64,000 nt of DNA from DATAOG01 sp963753685 (GCA_963753685.1 CAVWDE010000002.1:310001-374000); one strand, 5' to 3'. Counted from the first letter of the stretch, positions 20,016 to 29,098 are shown. Notes: a model not told the origin generated them from the sequence alone. Program-made: numbers and translations.

Positions 20016-21611
20016 ATGTACGACCGGGAACCAAGGCCGGCGGGCGCTGCCGAGCCGCTGCCCGACGACGAGACCGAGCTCAAGCTCCGGGGCGAGCCGG
20101 AAGCCTTGAAGGCGATCTTCGCGGGCCCGGCGATCTGCGACAAAGCGACCGGCCGCGGCAGTAGCCGCCGGCTCGAGAACGTGTACTACGACACCGCCGA
20201 TCAACGGCTGCGGGCGCGCGGGCTCGCTTTCCGGGTGCGCCGGGACGGCCGCCGCTACGTCCAGACGCTCAAGTCCGGGGATGTCGGCGGGCTGGTCGCC
20301 TACCGCGGCGAATGGCAGACGCCCCTGGGTTCTGCCGACCCCGACCTTGGCCTGCTGCCGTCGGCCGCGAGCCAGGTTTTGGACGGACTGGTCGCGCCCG
20401 GCGAGCTGCGCTCGCTGTTCACGACCCGGGTGCGGCGGCAGACCCGGCGGCTCGCGGCCGCCGTCAATGGCGGTCCGCCAAGCGTGATCGAGGCCGCGCT
20501 CGACGTCGGCGCGATCGAGGCTGACGGGCGCTCGCAGCCGATCGCCGAGATCGAGCTCGAGCTGATCGACGGCTCGCCCCGGGCGCTCTACGACCTGGCG
20601 CTGGAGCTCGATGCCCTGACCCCGCTCCAGGTCGAGACCCGGAGCAAATCGGTCCGCGGCTATACGCTCGCCCGAGGCGAGCCGCCGGCCTGGTGCAAGG
20701 CCGAGGCGGTGGCGCTCGCGCCCAAGGCCACGGTCGACGCGGCGATCGGCCGGATCCTGCGGGCCTGCGTCCAGCACTGGTGCGCAAACGATGCCGCCGC
20801 GCTGGATGGCCGCGATCCGGAAGGCGTGCATCAGTTGCGGGTGGGGCTGCGCCGGCTGCGCTCGGCGGTCTCGGTGTTCGGTCACCTGATCCGGCCCGAG
20901 CGGCGGTGCTGGCTGACGGACGAGGCCAAGCGGATCCTCGGTCGCCTCGGGCCGGCGCGCGACTGGGATGTGTTCCTGACCGAATCGCTACCGCCGGTGC
21001 TGGCGACGCGCCCGCACGACCGCTTGCTGGTGGCCCTGCGCACGGTGGCCGAGGCCGCGCGCACGGAGGGCTACGCGGCAGCCCGCGCGGCGATCGGCGA
21101 CCCCTCCTACACGCGCTTCCTGCTTCAGCTTGGCCGCTGGATCGAGGCCGGCGGCTGGCGCGAGGACGCGACCCCGAAGGGCTCCGCCTGGCTCGACCGG
21201 CCGATCGTGGCGTTCGCCGACCGGCTGCTCGCAAGGCGCCACCGCAAGGCCCTGAAGCTCGGCCGCGAGTTCGCGGATCTCACGCCCCCGGAGCGCCACC
21301 GGCTGCGGATCGCGCTCAAGAAGCTGCGCTACGCGACCGAGTTCTTCGACAGCCTCCATGCCGGCAAGCGCGTGCGGCCCTATCTCGAAGCGCTGAAGCA
21401 GCTTCAGGACGCGCTCGGCCATCTGAACGACGTCGCGGTCGCCGAGCGGCTGCTGGGCAGCCTGAGCGAGCCGGCCGGAGAGCCGCGCGCCGCGCTCGGG
21501 CGCGCGTCCGGCCTGGTGCTCGGCTGGCTCGCCCGCGGCGTCGCCGAGGCCGAGCCGGAGATCCAGGACGCCTGGCAAACCTTCGTCGCGCGCAGACCAT
21601 TCTGGAGTTGA
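20016..21611 (+). CDS. CYTH and CHAD domain protein (probable inorganic triphosphatase)
   Basis: 531 aa. The N-terminal CYTH domain starts with the E-x-E-x-K motif in ETELKLR, followed by LENVYYDTADQRLRARGLAFR and later EIELELIDG and KSVRGY. The C-terminal CHAD domain (about residues 250-500) has HQLRVGLRRLRSA and RLRIALKKLRYATEFF, with conserved His and Lys/Arg that bind polyphosphate. YgiF-type proteins of this architecture hydrolyse inorganic triphosphate. ATG 20016 is chosen because the upstream extension lacks family similarity. Confidence 0.88.
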   Translation: MYDREPRPAGAAEPLPDDETELKLRGEPEALKAIFAGPAICDKATGRGSSRRLENVYYDTADQRLRARGLAFRVRRDGRRYVQTLKSGDVGGLVAYRGEWQTPLGSADPDLGLLPSAASQVLDGLVAPGELRSLFTTRVRRQTRRLAAAVNGGPPSVIEAALDVGAIEADGRSQPIAEIELELIDGSPRALYDLALELDALTPLQVETRSKSVRGYTLARGEPPAWCKAEAVALAPKATVDAAIGRILRACVQHWCANDAAALDGRDPEGVHQLRVGLRRLRSAVSVFGHLIRPERRCWLTDEAKRILGRLGPARDWDVFLTESLPPVLATRPHDRLLVALRTVAEAARTEGYAAARAAIGDPSYTRFLLQLGRWIEAGGWREDATPKGSAWLDRPIVAFADRLLARRHRKALKLGREFADLTPPERHRLRIALKKLRYATEFFDSLHAGKRVRPYLEALKQLQDALGHLNDVAVAERLLGSLSEPAGEPRAALGRASGLVLGWLARGVAEAEPEIQDAWQTFVARRPFWS

Positions 21612-21642
21612 CACGCGCCCGGCGGCGTTCGATCGATGGTCG

Positions 21643-22269
21643 ATGATCTCGGTCCTGATCGCCAATACCAAGGGCGGCTGCGGCAAGACCACCATCGCGA
21701 CCCACGTCGCGGCGGCGTTCGCCGCTGAGGGCCGGGCGACCGCGCTCGCCGACGCCGATCGTCAGCGTTCGAGCCTGTCGTGGGCCGGGCTGCGGCCGGG
21801 CACAGCGGCGCCGATTACAGCCCTCGACTGGGTCGACGAGCTGGCGCCGCCGCCGCGCGGCACCGAGCGGCTGGTGATCGACGCGGCCGCGGCGATGAAG
21901 CGCAAGCACGTCTTCGAGCTGGTCAGGCAGGCCGACGTGATCATCGTGCCGGTCCTGCCCTCGGCTTTCGACCAGAGCTCGACGGCGGCGTTCCTGGATC
22001 AGCTGCACGAGCTGAAGTCGATCCGCAAGAGCAAGAAGCCGGTCGGCATCCTGCGCAACCGGGTGCGGCCGCGGACCCGGGCGGCGGCCCGCCTGCTGCG
22101 CTTCCTCGACCGGCTCGAGCATCAGGACCTGGGCGGCCTGCCCGATCGGACGATTTACAACGAGGTCGCGGCCGACGGCCTCTCGATCTTCGATCTGCCC
22201 GGCCAGCGGGCGCAGGCGCTGCGCGCCGACTGGGCGGGCCTGCTCGACTACATCGGCGAGCTCGCCTGA
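21643..22269 (+). CDS. ParA/MinD-like P-loop ATPase
   Basis: 208-aa orphan ParA-type ATPase with the deviant Walker A KGGCGKTT at residues 10-17, ALADADRQ (switch I region) and a PSAFDQSST loop. No parB partner lies beside it, so a role in chromosome or plasmid partitioning is not supported; related orphans position cell-surface or chemotaxis complexes. It starts 31 bases after the CYTH-CHAD gene, so co-transcription is possible. Confidence 0.82.
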   Translation: MISVLIANTKGGCGKTTIATHVAAAFAAEGRATALADADRQRSSLSWAGLRPGTAAPITALDWVDELAPPPRGTERLVIDAAAAMKRKHVFELVRQADVIIVPVLPSAFDQSSTAAFLDQLHELKSIRKSKKPVGILRNRVRPRTRAAARLLRFLDRLEHQDLGGLPDRTIYNEVAADGLSIFDLPGQRAQALRADWAGLLDYIGELA

Positions 22270-22288
22270 CGCCCCTTCATGGGCGGGG

Positions 22289-23251
22289 CTAGAAGTGCTG
22301 CCAGCCGGTGCGCTCGGCATGGATCTCGCGGCCGGCGGCATCGAGGACGCGAAGGCCAGCCTCGGCGCGGAGTTGGCCGATCCGGGTGAGCGGCAGGCCC
22401 AGGCGCGCCCCGAGGGCGGCGATTTCGGCGCGCCGCTCGGGCGAGGCCGTGAACAGCAACTCGTAGTCGTCGCCACCGGCAAGCGCCGCGGCGCGGGCGC
22501 CGGGCAGATCGCGCGCGGCGGGCGACAGCGGCAGCTGGTCGGCCTGGAGCACGGCGCCGACACCCGAGGTCTCGAGGATGTGGCCGAGATCGGCGAGCAG
22601 GCCGTCGGAGACGTCGAGCGCGGCGTGGGCGAGGCCGCGCAGCGCCTGGCCGAGCGCGAGGCGGGGCTGCGGCAGCCGGTAGCGTTCGATCAGGAAATCA
22701 CGGGCCTCGGGCGGCGGATCGAGCTTGCCCTGGAGCACGAGCAGGCCCTGGGCGCCGTCGCCGAGCGTGCCAGAGACCCAGAGATCGTCGTCCGGCCTGG
22801 CGCCGCTTCGCCGTAGCGCCTGGCCCTTGGGCACTTGACCGATCGCGGTCAGCGACAAGGTGAGCGGCCCCGGCGTCGAGACCGTGTCGCCGCCCAAAAG
22901 GCCGATCCCGAACTCCGCCTGATCCTCCGCCAGGCCCTGACAGAAGTCGGTGAGCCAGGTCTCCGGCGTTTCTCTGGCGCGCGCGAGCGCCAGCAGATAG
23001 CCGACCGGCGAGGCACCCATCGCGGCGAGGTCGGAAAGATTGACCCGCAGGAGCTTCTTCGCGATCGCGCCGGGCGGGTCGTCGGTGAGGAAATGCACGC
23101 CCGCGACCATGGCATCCTTGGTCAGGACCAGGGTCATCCCGGGCGGCGGGTCGAGGAGGGCGGCATCGTCCTCGAGATCGAGCGCGCCCGCGGTGCCGGC
23201 GGCGAGCGGCCGCAGCCGCGCGGCGATGAATTCGAACTCGCCGAGTGCCAT
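22289..23251 (-). CDS. thiL: Thiamine-monophosphate kinase
   Basis: 320 aa, PurM-like ATP-grasp kinase that phosphorylates thiamine monophosphate to the active diphosphate. Typical blocks: GEFEFIAARL at the N terminus, DLEDDAALLD, VAGVHFL, LRVNLSDLAAMGA and LDVSDGLLADL. It is the last gene of the minus-strand riboflavin/nusB operon, nine bases after nusB. Confidence 0.93.
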   Translation of the reverse strand: MALGEFEFIAARLRPLAAGTAGALDLEDDAALLDPPPGMTLVLTKDAMVAGVHFLTDDPPGAIAKKLLRVNLSDLAAMGASPVGYLLALARARETPETWLTDFCQGLAEDQAEFGIGLLGGDTVSTPGPLTLSLTAIGQVPKGQALRRSGARPDDDLWVSGTLGDGAQGLLVLQGKLDPPPEARDFLIERYRLPQPRLALGQALRGLAHAALDVSDGLLADLGHILETSGVGAVLQADQLPLSPAARDLPGARAAALAGGDDYELLFTASPERRAEIAALGARLGLPLTRIGQLRAEAGLRVLDAAGREIHAERTGWQHF

Positions 23252-23260
23252 CGCCCCGCC

Positions 23261-23740
23261 TCAGGCGGAGGCCGGCTGTGGACCCGGCTCGGCGGCCGGG
23301 CGCACCTTGGCGGCCAGGCGATCGAGCACGGCGTTGATGAAGCCCGCCTCGTCCCGGCTGAGAAAGTCGTGCGCCAGCTCGACGTACTCGTTGATCACGA
23401 CCCGGACCGGGACCTCGGGGCGCGCCGCCAGCTCGAAGGCGCCGGCGCGCAGGCAGGCGCGCAAAAGATAACCGGCGCGGACCAGGGTCCAGCCCTCGGC
23501 GAGCAACGCCTCGATCATCGGATCGAGCTCAGCCGCGCGCTGCCAGGCGCCGCGGGTCAGTGCCGCGAACCATTCCCGGTCGACCGCGGGCGCCGGGCCG
23601 CTGCCTTCGAGCGGCTCGAGCAGGTCGGCCAGGCGGTGCGCCTGGAACTCGGCGATCACCGCCTCGACGTCGGCGCCGGACAGCTCGGTCTGGAACAGCG
23701 CCTGGATCGCGCCAAAGCGGGCGGCCCGCCTGCGGGTCAT
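23261..23740 (-). CDS. nusB: Transcription antitermination factor NusB
   Basis: 159-aa all-helical RNA-binding protein that joins NusE/S10 in the rRNA antitermination complex. RRAARFGAIQALFQTELSG and the C-terminal VINEYVELAHDFLSRDEAGFINAVLD are diagnostic. Start ATG 23740 overlaps the ribH stop (ATGA), so the two are translationally coupled; the longer in-frame start at 23767 is inside ribH. Confidence 0.93.
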   Translation of the reverse strand: MTRRRAARFGAIQALFQTELSGADVEAVIAEFQAHRLADLLEPLEGSGPAPAVDREWFAALTRGAWQRAAELDPMIEALLAEGWTLVRAGYLLRACLRAGAFELAARPEVPVRVVINEYVELAHDFLSRDEAGFINAVLDRLAAKVRPAAEPGPQPASA

Positions 23741-24177
23741 GGCTGCAGCCGCGTTTTCAGCCGCCAAAGCGCGAGCGCGGCCTTGGCCGCGGCCCCGCCC
23801 TTGTCCTTGCCGCAGGGATCGGCGCGGACGTGGGCCTGGGCACCGTTGTCGGTGGTCAGGATGCCGTTGCCGATCAGGGCGCCATGGTCGAGCGCCAGGT
23901 CCATCAGGCCGCGCGCGCTCTCGCCGGCGACGATGTCGTAGTGCGAGGTCTCGCCCCGGATCACGCAGCCCAGCGCGACGAAGGCGTCGTAACGCTCGCC
24001 ATCGAGCGCGATCCTGATGGCCGCCGGGATCTCGAGCGCGCCCGGCACGGTGACCGTCTCGAAGCTCGCGCCGGCCGCCTCCAGCGCGCGGGTCGCGCCA
24101 GCCAGCAACAGGTCGGAAATCTGGTCGTAAAAGCGCGCCTCGACGATCAGAAGATGCGGCCGATCGCTCGCCGGCAT
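23737..24177 (-). CDS. ribH: 6,7-dimethyl-8-ribityllumazine synthase
   Basis: 146 aa; condenses 5-amino-6-ribitylaminouracil with dihydroxybutanone phosphate in riboflavin synthesis. Substrate-binding motifs VPGALEIPAAI, GCVIRGETSHYDIV (catalytic His) and GILTTDN are present. Eight bases follow ribE; it overlaps nusB by four. Confidence 0.95.
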   Translation of the reverse strand: MPASDRPHLLIVEARFYDQISDLLLAGATRALEAAGASFETVTVPGALEIPAAIRIALDGERYDAFVALGCVIRGETSHYDIVAGESARGLMDLALDHGALIGNGILTTDNGAQAHVRADPCGKDKGGAAAKAALALWRLKTRLQP

Positions 24178-24185
24178 GGTGCTCC

Positions 24186-24794
24186 TCAGGCCCCCGCCCG
24201 GAAGGCCAGCTGGCGGGCGACGTAGCGGGCGAGCATGTCGACCTCGACGTTGACCGGGTCGCCGACCCGCCGCTCGGGCAGGTTGGTCTCCTGCCAGCTG
24301 TGCGGGATGATGTTGCAGACGAAGCTGCCGGCGCCGATCTCGTTGACCGTCAACGAAATGCCGTCGACCGCGATCGAGCCCTTGACGGCGATCAGCGGGG
24401 CGAGGCTTGCGGGCACCTGGACCTCGAGGCGGTGCAACTCGCCGACCGGCGCGAGGCTGAGGATCGTGCCGACGGCATCGACATGGCCGAACACGATGTG
24501 GCCGCCCAGCTCGTCGCCGATCCGAAGCGAGCGCTCGAGATTGACCCGCTCGCCCGCCTGCCAGCGCCCGACCGTGGTCACCTCGAGCGTGGCCCCGGAG
24601 GCCTGCACCGCATACCAGCCCTCGCCCTTGTCGACCGCGGTGAAGCAGATGCCCGAGGTCGCGATCGAGCCGCCCTGCGGGATCTCGGCGAGCGGCAGCC
24701 GGGTCTCGATGGTCAGTCGCCGGCCGCCGACTTCGGCGTGGTCCTCGGCGACCTCGACGATCCGGCCGACGTCGGTGATGATGCCGGTGAACAT
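24186..24794 (-). CDS. ribE: Riboflavin synthase, alpha subunit
   Basis: 202 aa; dismutates two lumazine molecules to riboflavin. It starts with the invariant MFTGIITDVG and shows the duplicated lumazine-binding fold: GGSIATSGICFTAV in the first half and KGSIAVDGISLTVNEI in the second, with HVDAVGTI between. Start ATG at 24794. The C-terminal reading frame of ribD overlaps its first about 80 bases. Confidence 0.95.
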   Translation of the reverse strand: MFTGIITDVGRIVEVAEDHAEVGGRRLTIETRLPLAEIPQGGSIATSGICFTAVDKGEGWYAVQASGATLEVTTVGRWQAGERVNLERSLRIGDELGGHIVFGHVDAVGTILSLAPVGELHRLEVQVPASLAPLIAVKGSIAVDGISLTVNEIGAGSFVCNIIPHSWQETNLPERRVGDPVNVEVDMLARYVARQLAFRAGA

Positions 24795-25919
24795 GGTCCC
24801 CCCTCGGACAGCAGGATATAGGACTGGAGCGTGTCCTCCGCCAGCGTCTGACTGCGGACGGGCGCGAGGCGGATCGCCTCGGCGAGGGTCTGGGCCTCGA
24901 GCTCGCCGATCGCCGCGAGGCCGTCGCCGCCGACGATCAGGGGCGCCCGGAACCAGGCCAGGCGGTCGACCAGGCGCGCGCGCAGCAGGGCGGTCGCCAA
25001 CCCGGCACCGCCCTCGACCAGGAGGCGCGTGATCCCGCGGCGCGGCGAGGGCCGCGAGCACGGCCTCGAGATCGAGGCCGTCGCCATGGCTCGCGGCCAC
25101 CTCGATCAGCTCCACGTTCTGCGCGCGCAGGGCTTCGGCCCGCGCCGGCTCGGCGGGCGCCCTGGTCATCAGCCAGGTTGGCACCGCGCGCGCCGTGGCC
25201 GCGAGCTGGCTGGTCGGCGGCAGGCGCAGCCGGCGGTCGAGCACGACCCGGACCGGCGAGCGGTCCTCGAGGCCGGGCAGGCGGCAGGTCAGCGCGGGGT
25301 CGTCGGCGAGTGCCGTGCCGCTGCCGATCATGATCGCGTCGTGGCGCGCGCGCAGCCAGTGGCCGCGGGCACGCGCCGGCGCGCCGGTCAGCCACTGGCT
25401 GGCCCCGGTCCGGGTCGCGATCCGGCCGTCAAGCGAGGTCGCGAGCTTGAGCGTGACCAGCGGCCGACGGGCCCGCTCTTTGAGGAAAAAACCGGCGTTC
25501 AGCGCCTCGGCCTCGGGCCGCAGCAGACCGAGCTCGACCTCGACGCCCGCCTGCCGCAACTGCGCCAGGCCCTGGCCGTCGACCCGCTTGTCCGGGCACT
25601 GGGTCGCAGCCACCACGCGGCGCACGCCGGCATGGATCAGCGCCATGGTGCAGGGCGGCGTGCGGCCGTAGTGGGCGCAGGGCTCGAGGCTGACGTAGAC
25701 GGTGGCGCCGAGCGCTTGGTCGCCCGCCCGCCTCAGCGCCTCGGTCTCGGCATGCGGCCGGCCGCCCGGCTGGGTCCAGCCGCGGCCGACGATCCGGCCC
25801 GCCTTGACCACGACGCAGCCGACCGCGGGATTGGGCCAGGTGCGGCCGAGGCCACGCTCGGCCAGGCGGAGCGCCAGCGCCATGAAGCCGGCATCCTGGT
25901 CATCCGGCGGGGTCGGCAT
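24713..25919 (-). CDS. ribD: Bifunctional diaminohydroxyphosphoribosylaminopyrimidine deaminase/reductase (frameshifted in this sequence)
   Basis: About 400 aa after correction. The N-terminal zinc deaminase has RPHAETEAL and EPCAHYGRTPPC; the reductase domain has ATSLDGRIATRTGASQWLTG and LLVEGGAGLATALL. One extra base at about 25033-25045 breaks the frame before ITRLLVEGG. Start ATG 25919 overlaps the nrdR end by 20 bases. The corrected frame runs to 24713, about 80 bases into ribE; the tail after EDTLQSYILLS is not family-like, so the true stop may be masked by a second indel. Confidence 0.88.
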
Positions 25920-26403
25920 CGGAGCGCTGCAGGGCCGCGGCTTCGGGCTCGACCTCGGTGCCCATGCGCGCGATGAACTGCTCGAAGTCCTTGATGCCGG
26001 TGAAGTCGCGGTAGACCGAGGCAAAGCGCACATAGGCGACCTGATCGAGCCCGGCCAGGCGCTGCATGGCCAAGGCGCCCAGGCGCTTGGCCTCGATCTC
26101 GGTCTCGCCGGTGATCTCGATCTCGCGCACGATGCCGTTGACCAGGCGCTCGATGCGCTCCTCGTCGATGCCGCGCTTGCGGGTCGCGATCATGATCGAG
26201 CGTTTGAACTTCTCGCGATCGAACGGCACCCGCCGACCGTCGCGCTTGATCAAGGTCAGCTCGCGCAGCTGGATGCGCTCGAAGGTCGTGAAGCGGGCGC
26301 CGCAGGCGTTGCACTGCCGCCGCCGGCGCACCGCACCGCCCTCCTCGACCGGCCGCGAATCCTTGACCTGGTTGTCGTCCGAGCCGCAAAACGGACAGCG
26401 CAT
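25900..26403 (-). CDS. nrdR: Transcriptional repressor NrdR
   Basis: 167 aa. A zinc ribbon (CPFCGSDDNQVKDSR ... CNACGARFTTFER) is followed by an ATP-cone domain (IKRDGRRVPFDREKFKRSI). NrdR senses ATP/dATP and represses ribonucleotide reductase genes through NrdR boxes. It normally sits directly between glyA and ribD in alphaproteobacteria; here two TIR genes separate it from glyA. Three bases lie between the upstream TIR stop and its ATG. Confidence 0.95.
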   Translation of the reverse strand: MRCPFCGSDDNQVKDSRPVEEGGAVRRRRQCNACGARFTTFERIQLRELTLIKRDGRRVPFDREKFKRSIMIATRKRGIDEERIERLVNGIVREIEITGETEIEAKRLGALAMQRLAGLDQVAYVRFASVYRDFTGIKDFEQFIARMGTEVEPEAAALQRSDADPAG

Positions 26404-26406
26404 GGC

Positions 26407-26847
26407 TTATTTCTCAGGCTTCTCAGCCGAATGTTGAGTCAGCTCCTTGATCAGATTCTCCGCAAACGCTGGCTGCTCCAGCTCGGTAAGAGCCACTCTC
26501 TTGTAGGCTGACGGCTCTATGGGAGGCGCCCACTCCACTTCTCCTTCTGGCGTCACGATGACGATTGGCTTACCCAGCGCCCACGCGCCGCCGAGTTCCT
26601 GAAGCACGAAATCGGACCTGGCAGACGCGGGCGACCCAATCACGATGAATACATGAGCCGTTTCGAGTGCTCGCCGAAGTTCTTTCCGCCAATCGACCCC
26701 TCCAGGAAGCATCCGATCGGTGAAGACCTGCACGCTGCCGCCGAACAAGAGGCCGCGCATGATTCTTTCCACAAGCGGCTGGTCTTCCCGGCTGTGGCTG
26801 ATGAAGACATTGAAGGGCGGTTTGAGTGGGACAGCGCTTGCGCTCAT
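26407..26847 (-). CDS. Stand-alone TIR-domain protein, second of a tandem pair
   Basis: 146 aa, essentially one TIR domain: FNVFISHSREDQPLVERI, VQVFTDRMLPGGVDWRKEL, HVFIVIGSPASARSDF, then VLQELGGAW with Glu84 in the position of the catalytic Glu of NAD-cleaving TIRs, and a short C-terminal tail. No sensor, SIR2, STING or membrane domain is fused or adjacent. Spacing is four bases from the upstream TIR gene and three to nrdR. GC and third-codon GC are lower than in glyA and nrdR, so it was probably acquired. Effector activity is inferred. Confidence 0.82.
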   Translation of the reverse strand: MSASAVPLKPPFNVFISHSREDQPLVERIMRGLLFGGSVQVFTDRMLPGGVDWRKELRRALETAHVFIVIGSPASARSDFVLQELGGAWALGKPIVIVTPEGEVEWAPPIEPSAYKRVALTELEQPAFAENLIKELTQHSAEKPEK

Positions 26848-26851
26848 CGCT

Positions 26852-27265
26852 TCACCTCTTGCCCCTTCTACGCCTGATCAGCTCGTCCACGTAGCGATCG
26901 AAGTCGTTAAGGTCGTAGCTCTTGTCGTGGTCGATAATATCAGGGAGCTTGTCGGCGGTCAGATCGTAGGTAATAGCCATGATGCGCTTGTCCAGCGTCC
27001 ATGCCCCGCCAAGCTCGACGAGCACCCACTGCCTGGTGATGGCATGGGGGCTAAGCAAGATCACGAACTCCCCGCAGGCATGGAGATTGCCTTTGATCGT
27101 GGCCGGGATGCGGTCACCACCGACCAAGTCGACCTCATCGAGAAAGGTTCGTACGCCGTAGCGCTTCGCCTTGCGCTCGATGATCGCCGCCATCTGTTTC
27201 GCGATCCAGCGATCCTTCGAAGCATGGCTGATGAAGACGAGATAGTCCGTCCGACGAGTGGCCAT
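26852..27265 (-). CDS. Stand-alone TIR-domain protein, first of a tandem pair
   Basis: 137 aa, one TIR domain: YLVFISHASKDRWIAKQM, YGVRTFLDEVDLVGGDRIP, FVILLSPHAITRQW, then VLVELGGAW with Glu84 aligned to the same residue of its neighbour. The tail is basic (RRRRGKR). It begins one base after the glyA stop (TGA-c-ATG), so it is translationally coupled to glyA. The pair shares the ELGGAW core but differs elsewhere, so they are paralogues rather than a recent duplicate. It could be a defence effector; no known Thoeris ThsA is nearby. Confidence 0.82.
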   Translation of the reverse strand: MATRRTDYLVFISHASKDRWIAKQMAAIIERKAKRYGVRTFLDEVDLVGGDRIPATIKGNLHACGEFVILLSPHAITRQWVLVELGGAWTLDKRIMAITYDLTADKLPDIIDHDKSYDLNDFDRYVDELIRRRRGKR

Positions 27266-27266
27266 G

Positions 27267-28592
27267 TCACGACGTATGCAGCCCAGCGTAGATCGGGAAG
27301 CGGGCGCAGAGGGCTTCGACCTCGGCGCGGACCGCGGTCTCGGTAGCGGCGTTGGCGTCGGGGTGGGCGACGAGGCCGCGCAGGACCTCGGCGATCAGGC
27401 GCCCGGTCTCGCGGAACTCGGCGACGCCGAAGCCGCGCGTGGTCGCGGCCGGGCTGCCGAGGCGGATGCCCGAGGTCACGGTCGGCGGCTCGGGGTCGAA
27501 CGGGATGCCGTTCTTGTTGCAGGTCATGTGGGCGCGCTCGAGGCTCGCCTCGGCCGCCCGCCCGGTCAGCCCCATCGGCCGCAGATCGACCAGCATCAGG
27601 TGGGTGTCAGTGCCGCCCGCCACGAGATCGAGGCCGGCCTCGGCCATCGCTTCGGCGAGCGCCTTGGCGTTGTCGACCACCTGGCGGCCGTAGAGCTTGA
27701 AATCGGGCCGCAGCGCCTCACCGAAGGCGACCGCCTTGGCGGCGATCACGTGCATCAGCGGGCCGCCCTGCAATCCCGGGAAGATGGCCGAATTGATCTT
27801 TTTGCCGATCGCCTCGTCGTCGGCCAGGATCAGGCCGCCGCGCGGGCCGCGCAGCGTCTTGTGGGTCGTGCTGGTGACCACATGGGCGTGCGGAAACGGG
27901 CTCGGGTGGACGCCGGCCGCGACCAGGCCCGCGAAATGCGCCATGTCAACCATGAGGACGCCGTCGACCTCGTCCGCGATCGCGCGGAACGTGGCAAAAT
28001 CGATGATCGGCGGGTAGGCCGAGCCGCCGGCGATGATCACCCTCGGCCGGTGCTGGCGGGCGAGGTCGCGCACCTGGTCGAAGTCGATCCGATGGTCTTG
28101 CCGGCGGACGCCGTAGCCGATCGCCTGGAACCATTTGCCGGAGAAGTTGGGCGGCGCGCCGTGGGTCAGATGGCCCCCGGCGGCGAGCGACATCCCGAGG
28201 ATCGGGTCGCCGGGCCTGGCGAGCGCGAACAGCACGGCAAGGTTGGCAGACGCCCCGCTGTGCGGCTGGACGTTCGCGAACCGGCAGCCGAACAGGCGCC
28301 GCGCGCGCTCGATCGCGAGCGTCTCGGCGACGTCCACGTACTCGCAGCCGCCGTAGTAGCGCCTGCCCGGATAGCCCTCGGCATATTTGTTGGTCAGCAC
28401 CGAGCCCTGGGCCTCGAGCACCGCCGGGCTGACGATGTTCTCGGACGCGATCAGCTCGATCTGGTTCTGCTGGCGGGCGAGCTCGCCCTGGAGCGCGGCG
28501 AGCAGGTCGGGGTCGTCCTGATCGAGCCGGCGATCGAAGAAGCCACGCGCGGCATCGGCGAGCAGGGCTGGGGCTGGCTGGCTTGGCGACAT
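27267..28592 (-). CDS. glyA: Serine hydroxymethyltransferase
   Basis: 441-aa PLP enzyme interconverting serine and glycine with tetrahydrofolate. Motifs: QIELIASENIVSPAVLEAQG, NKYAEGYPGRRYYGG, QPHSGASANLAV, and the PLP lysine in VTSTTHKTLRGPRGG. Intact full length. First gene of the minus-strand operon; the TIR gene follows after one base. Confidence 0.96.
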   Translation of the reverse strand: MSPSQPAPALLADAARGFFDRRLDQDDPDLLAALQGELARQQNQIELIASENIVSPAVLEAQGSVLTNKYAEGYPGRRYYGGCEYVDVAETLAIERARRLFGCRFANVQPHSGASANLAVLFALARPGDPILGMSLAAGGHLTHGAPPNFSGKWFQAIGYGVRRQDHRIDFDQVRDLARQHRPRVIIAGGSAYPPIIDFATFRAIADEVDGVLMVDMAHFAGLVAAGVHPSPFPHAHVVTSTTHKTLRGPRGGLILADDEAIGKKINSAIFPGLQGGPLMHVIAAKAVAFGEALRPDFKLYGRQVVDNAKALAEAMAEAGLDLVAGGTDTHLMLVDLRPMGLTGRAAEASLERAHMTCNKNGIPFDPEPPTVTSGIRLGSPAATTRGFGVAEFRETGRLIAEVLRGLVAHPDANAATETAVRAEVEALCARFPIYAGLHTS

Positions 28593-28800
28593 GGGACCTC
28601 GATGCCGGGCTCGGCCGGCGGCAATGAGACTGATCGGAGGCTCGCGACCCGCCGAGCCGTTGGCGACGTGGTAGCACAGTCGGGCGCGAATCCAAGGGCA
28701 ACGAATTGGCGGCGCCGACCTGCGGCGATGGCTCGCGCCGCCAAGGGCGTCGACGCGTCGACTCGCGGGACATCATGACCGCTTGCCGCCGGTCACCCTT

Positions 28801-28816
28801 GCCCCCACGTGGGGGC
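28801..28816. promoter_or_regulatory. Perfect 16-bp palindrome upstream of a toxin-antitoxin operon
   Basis: gcccccacgtgggggc is identical to its own complement and ends 36 bases before the antitoxin start. Antitoxins of this class autoregulate through palindromes; that use is inferred. Confidence 0.5.
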
Positions 28817-28852
28817 AGGCGTATCATCGGATTGGTGACAAACGGAGGTCTT

Positions 28853-29098
28853 ATGGCTGATCTCAAGGTCCGCAACCTCGACGACCACGTCGCGAGCGTG
28901 CTCAAAGCCCGCGCCGCGCACAAGGGCATCTCGCTCGAGGAGGAAATCAGGCGGACCCTGGCGGCGTCGGTGGACGCGGATCGGGAGGCGTTCATCCGCC
29001 GAGCCGCGGCGGTCCGGGCGGCTGCGGGGGGGAGACCGGGTCGTCCAGAGTTGGATAGCGCCCAGATCATCCGCGAGGAACGGGATGCGTGGGGCTGA
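28853..29098 (+). CDS. FitA-like antitoxin (ribbon-helix-helix)
   Basis: 81 aa: ADLKVRNLDDHVASVLKARAAHKGISLEEEIRRTL is the FitA/VapB ribbon-helix-helix pattern, followed by a toxin-binding tail ending in IIREERDAWG. CGGAGG precedes the ATG. It overlaps the PIN toxin by 14 bases. Confidence 0.86.
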   Translation: MADLKVRNLDDHVASVLKARAAHKGISLEEEIRRTLAASVDADREAFIRRAAAVRAAAGGRPGRPELDSAQIIREERDAWG

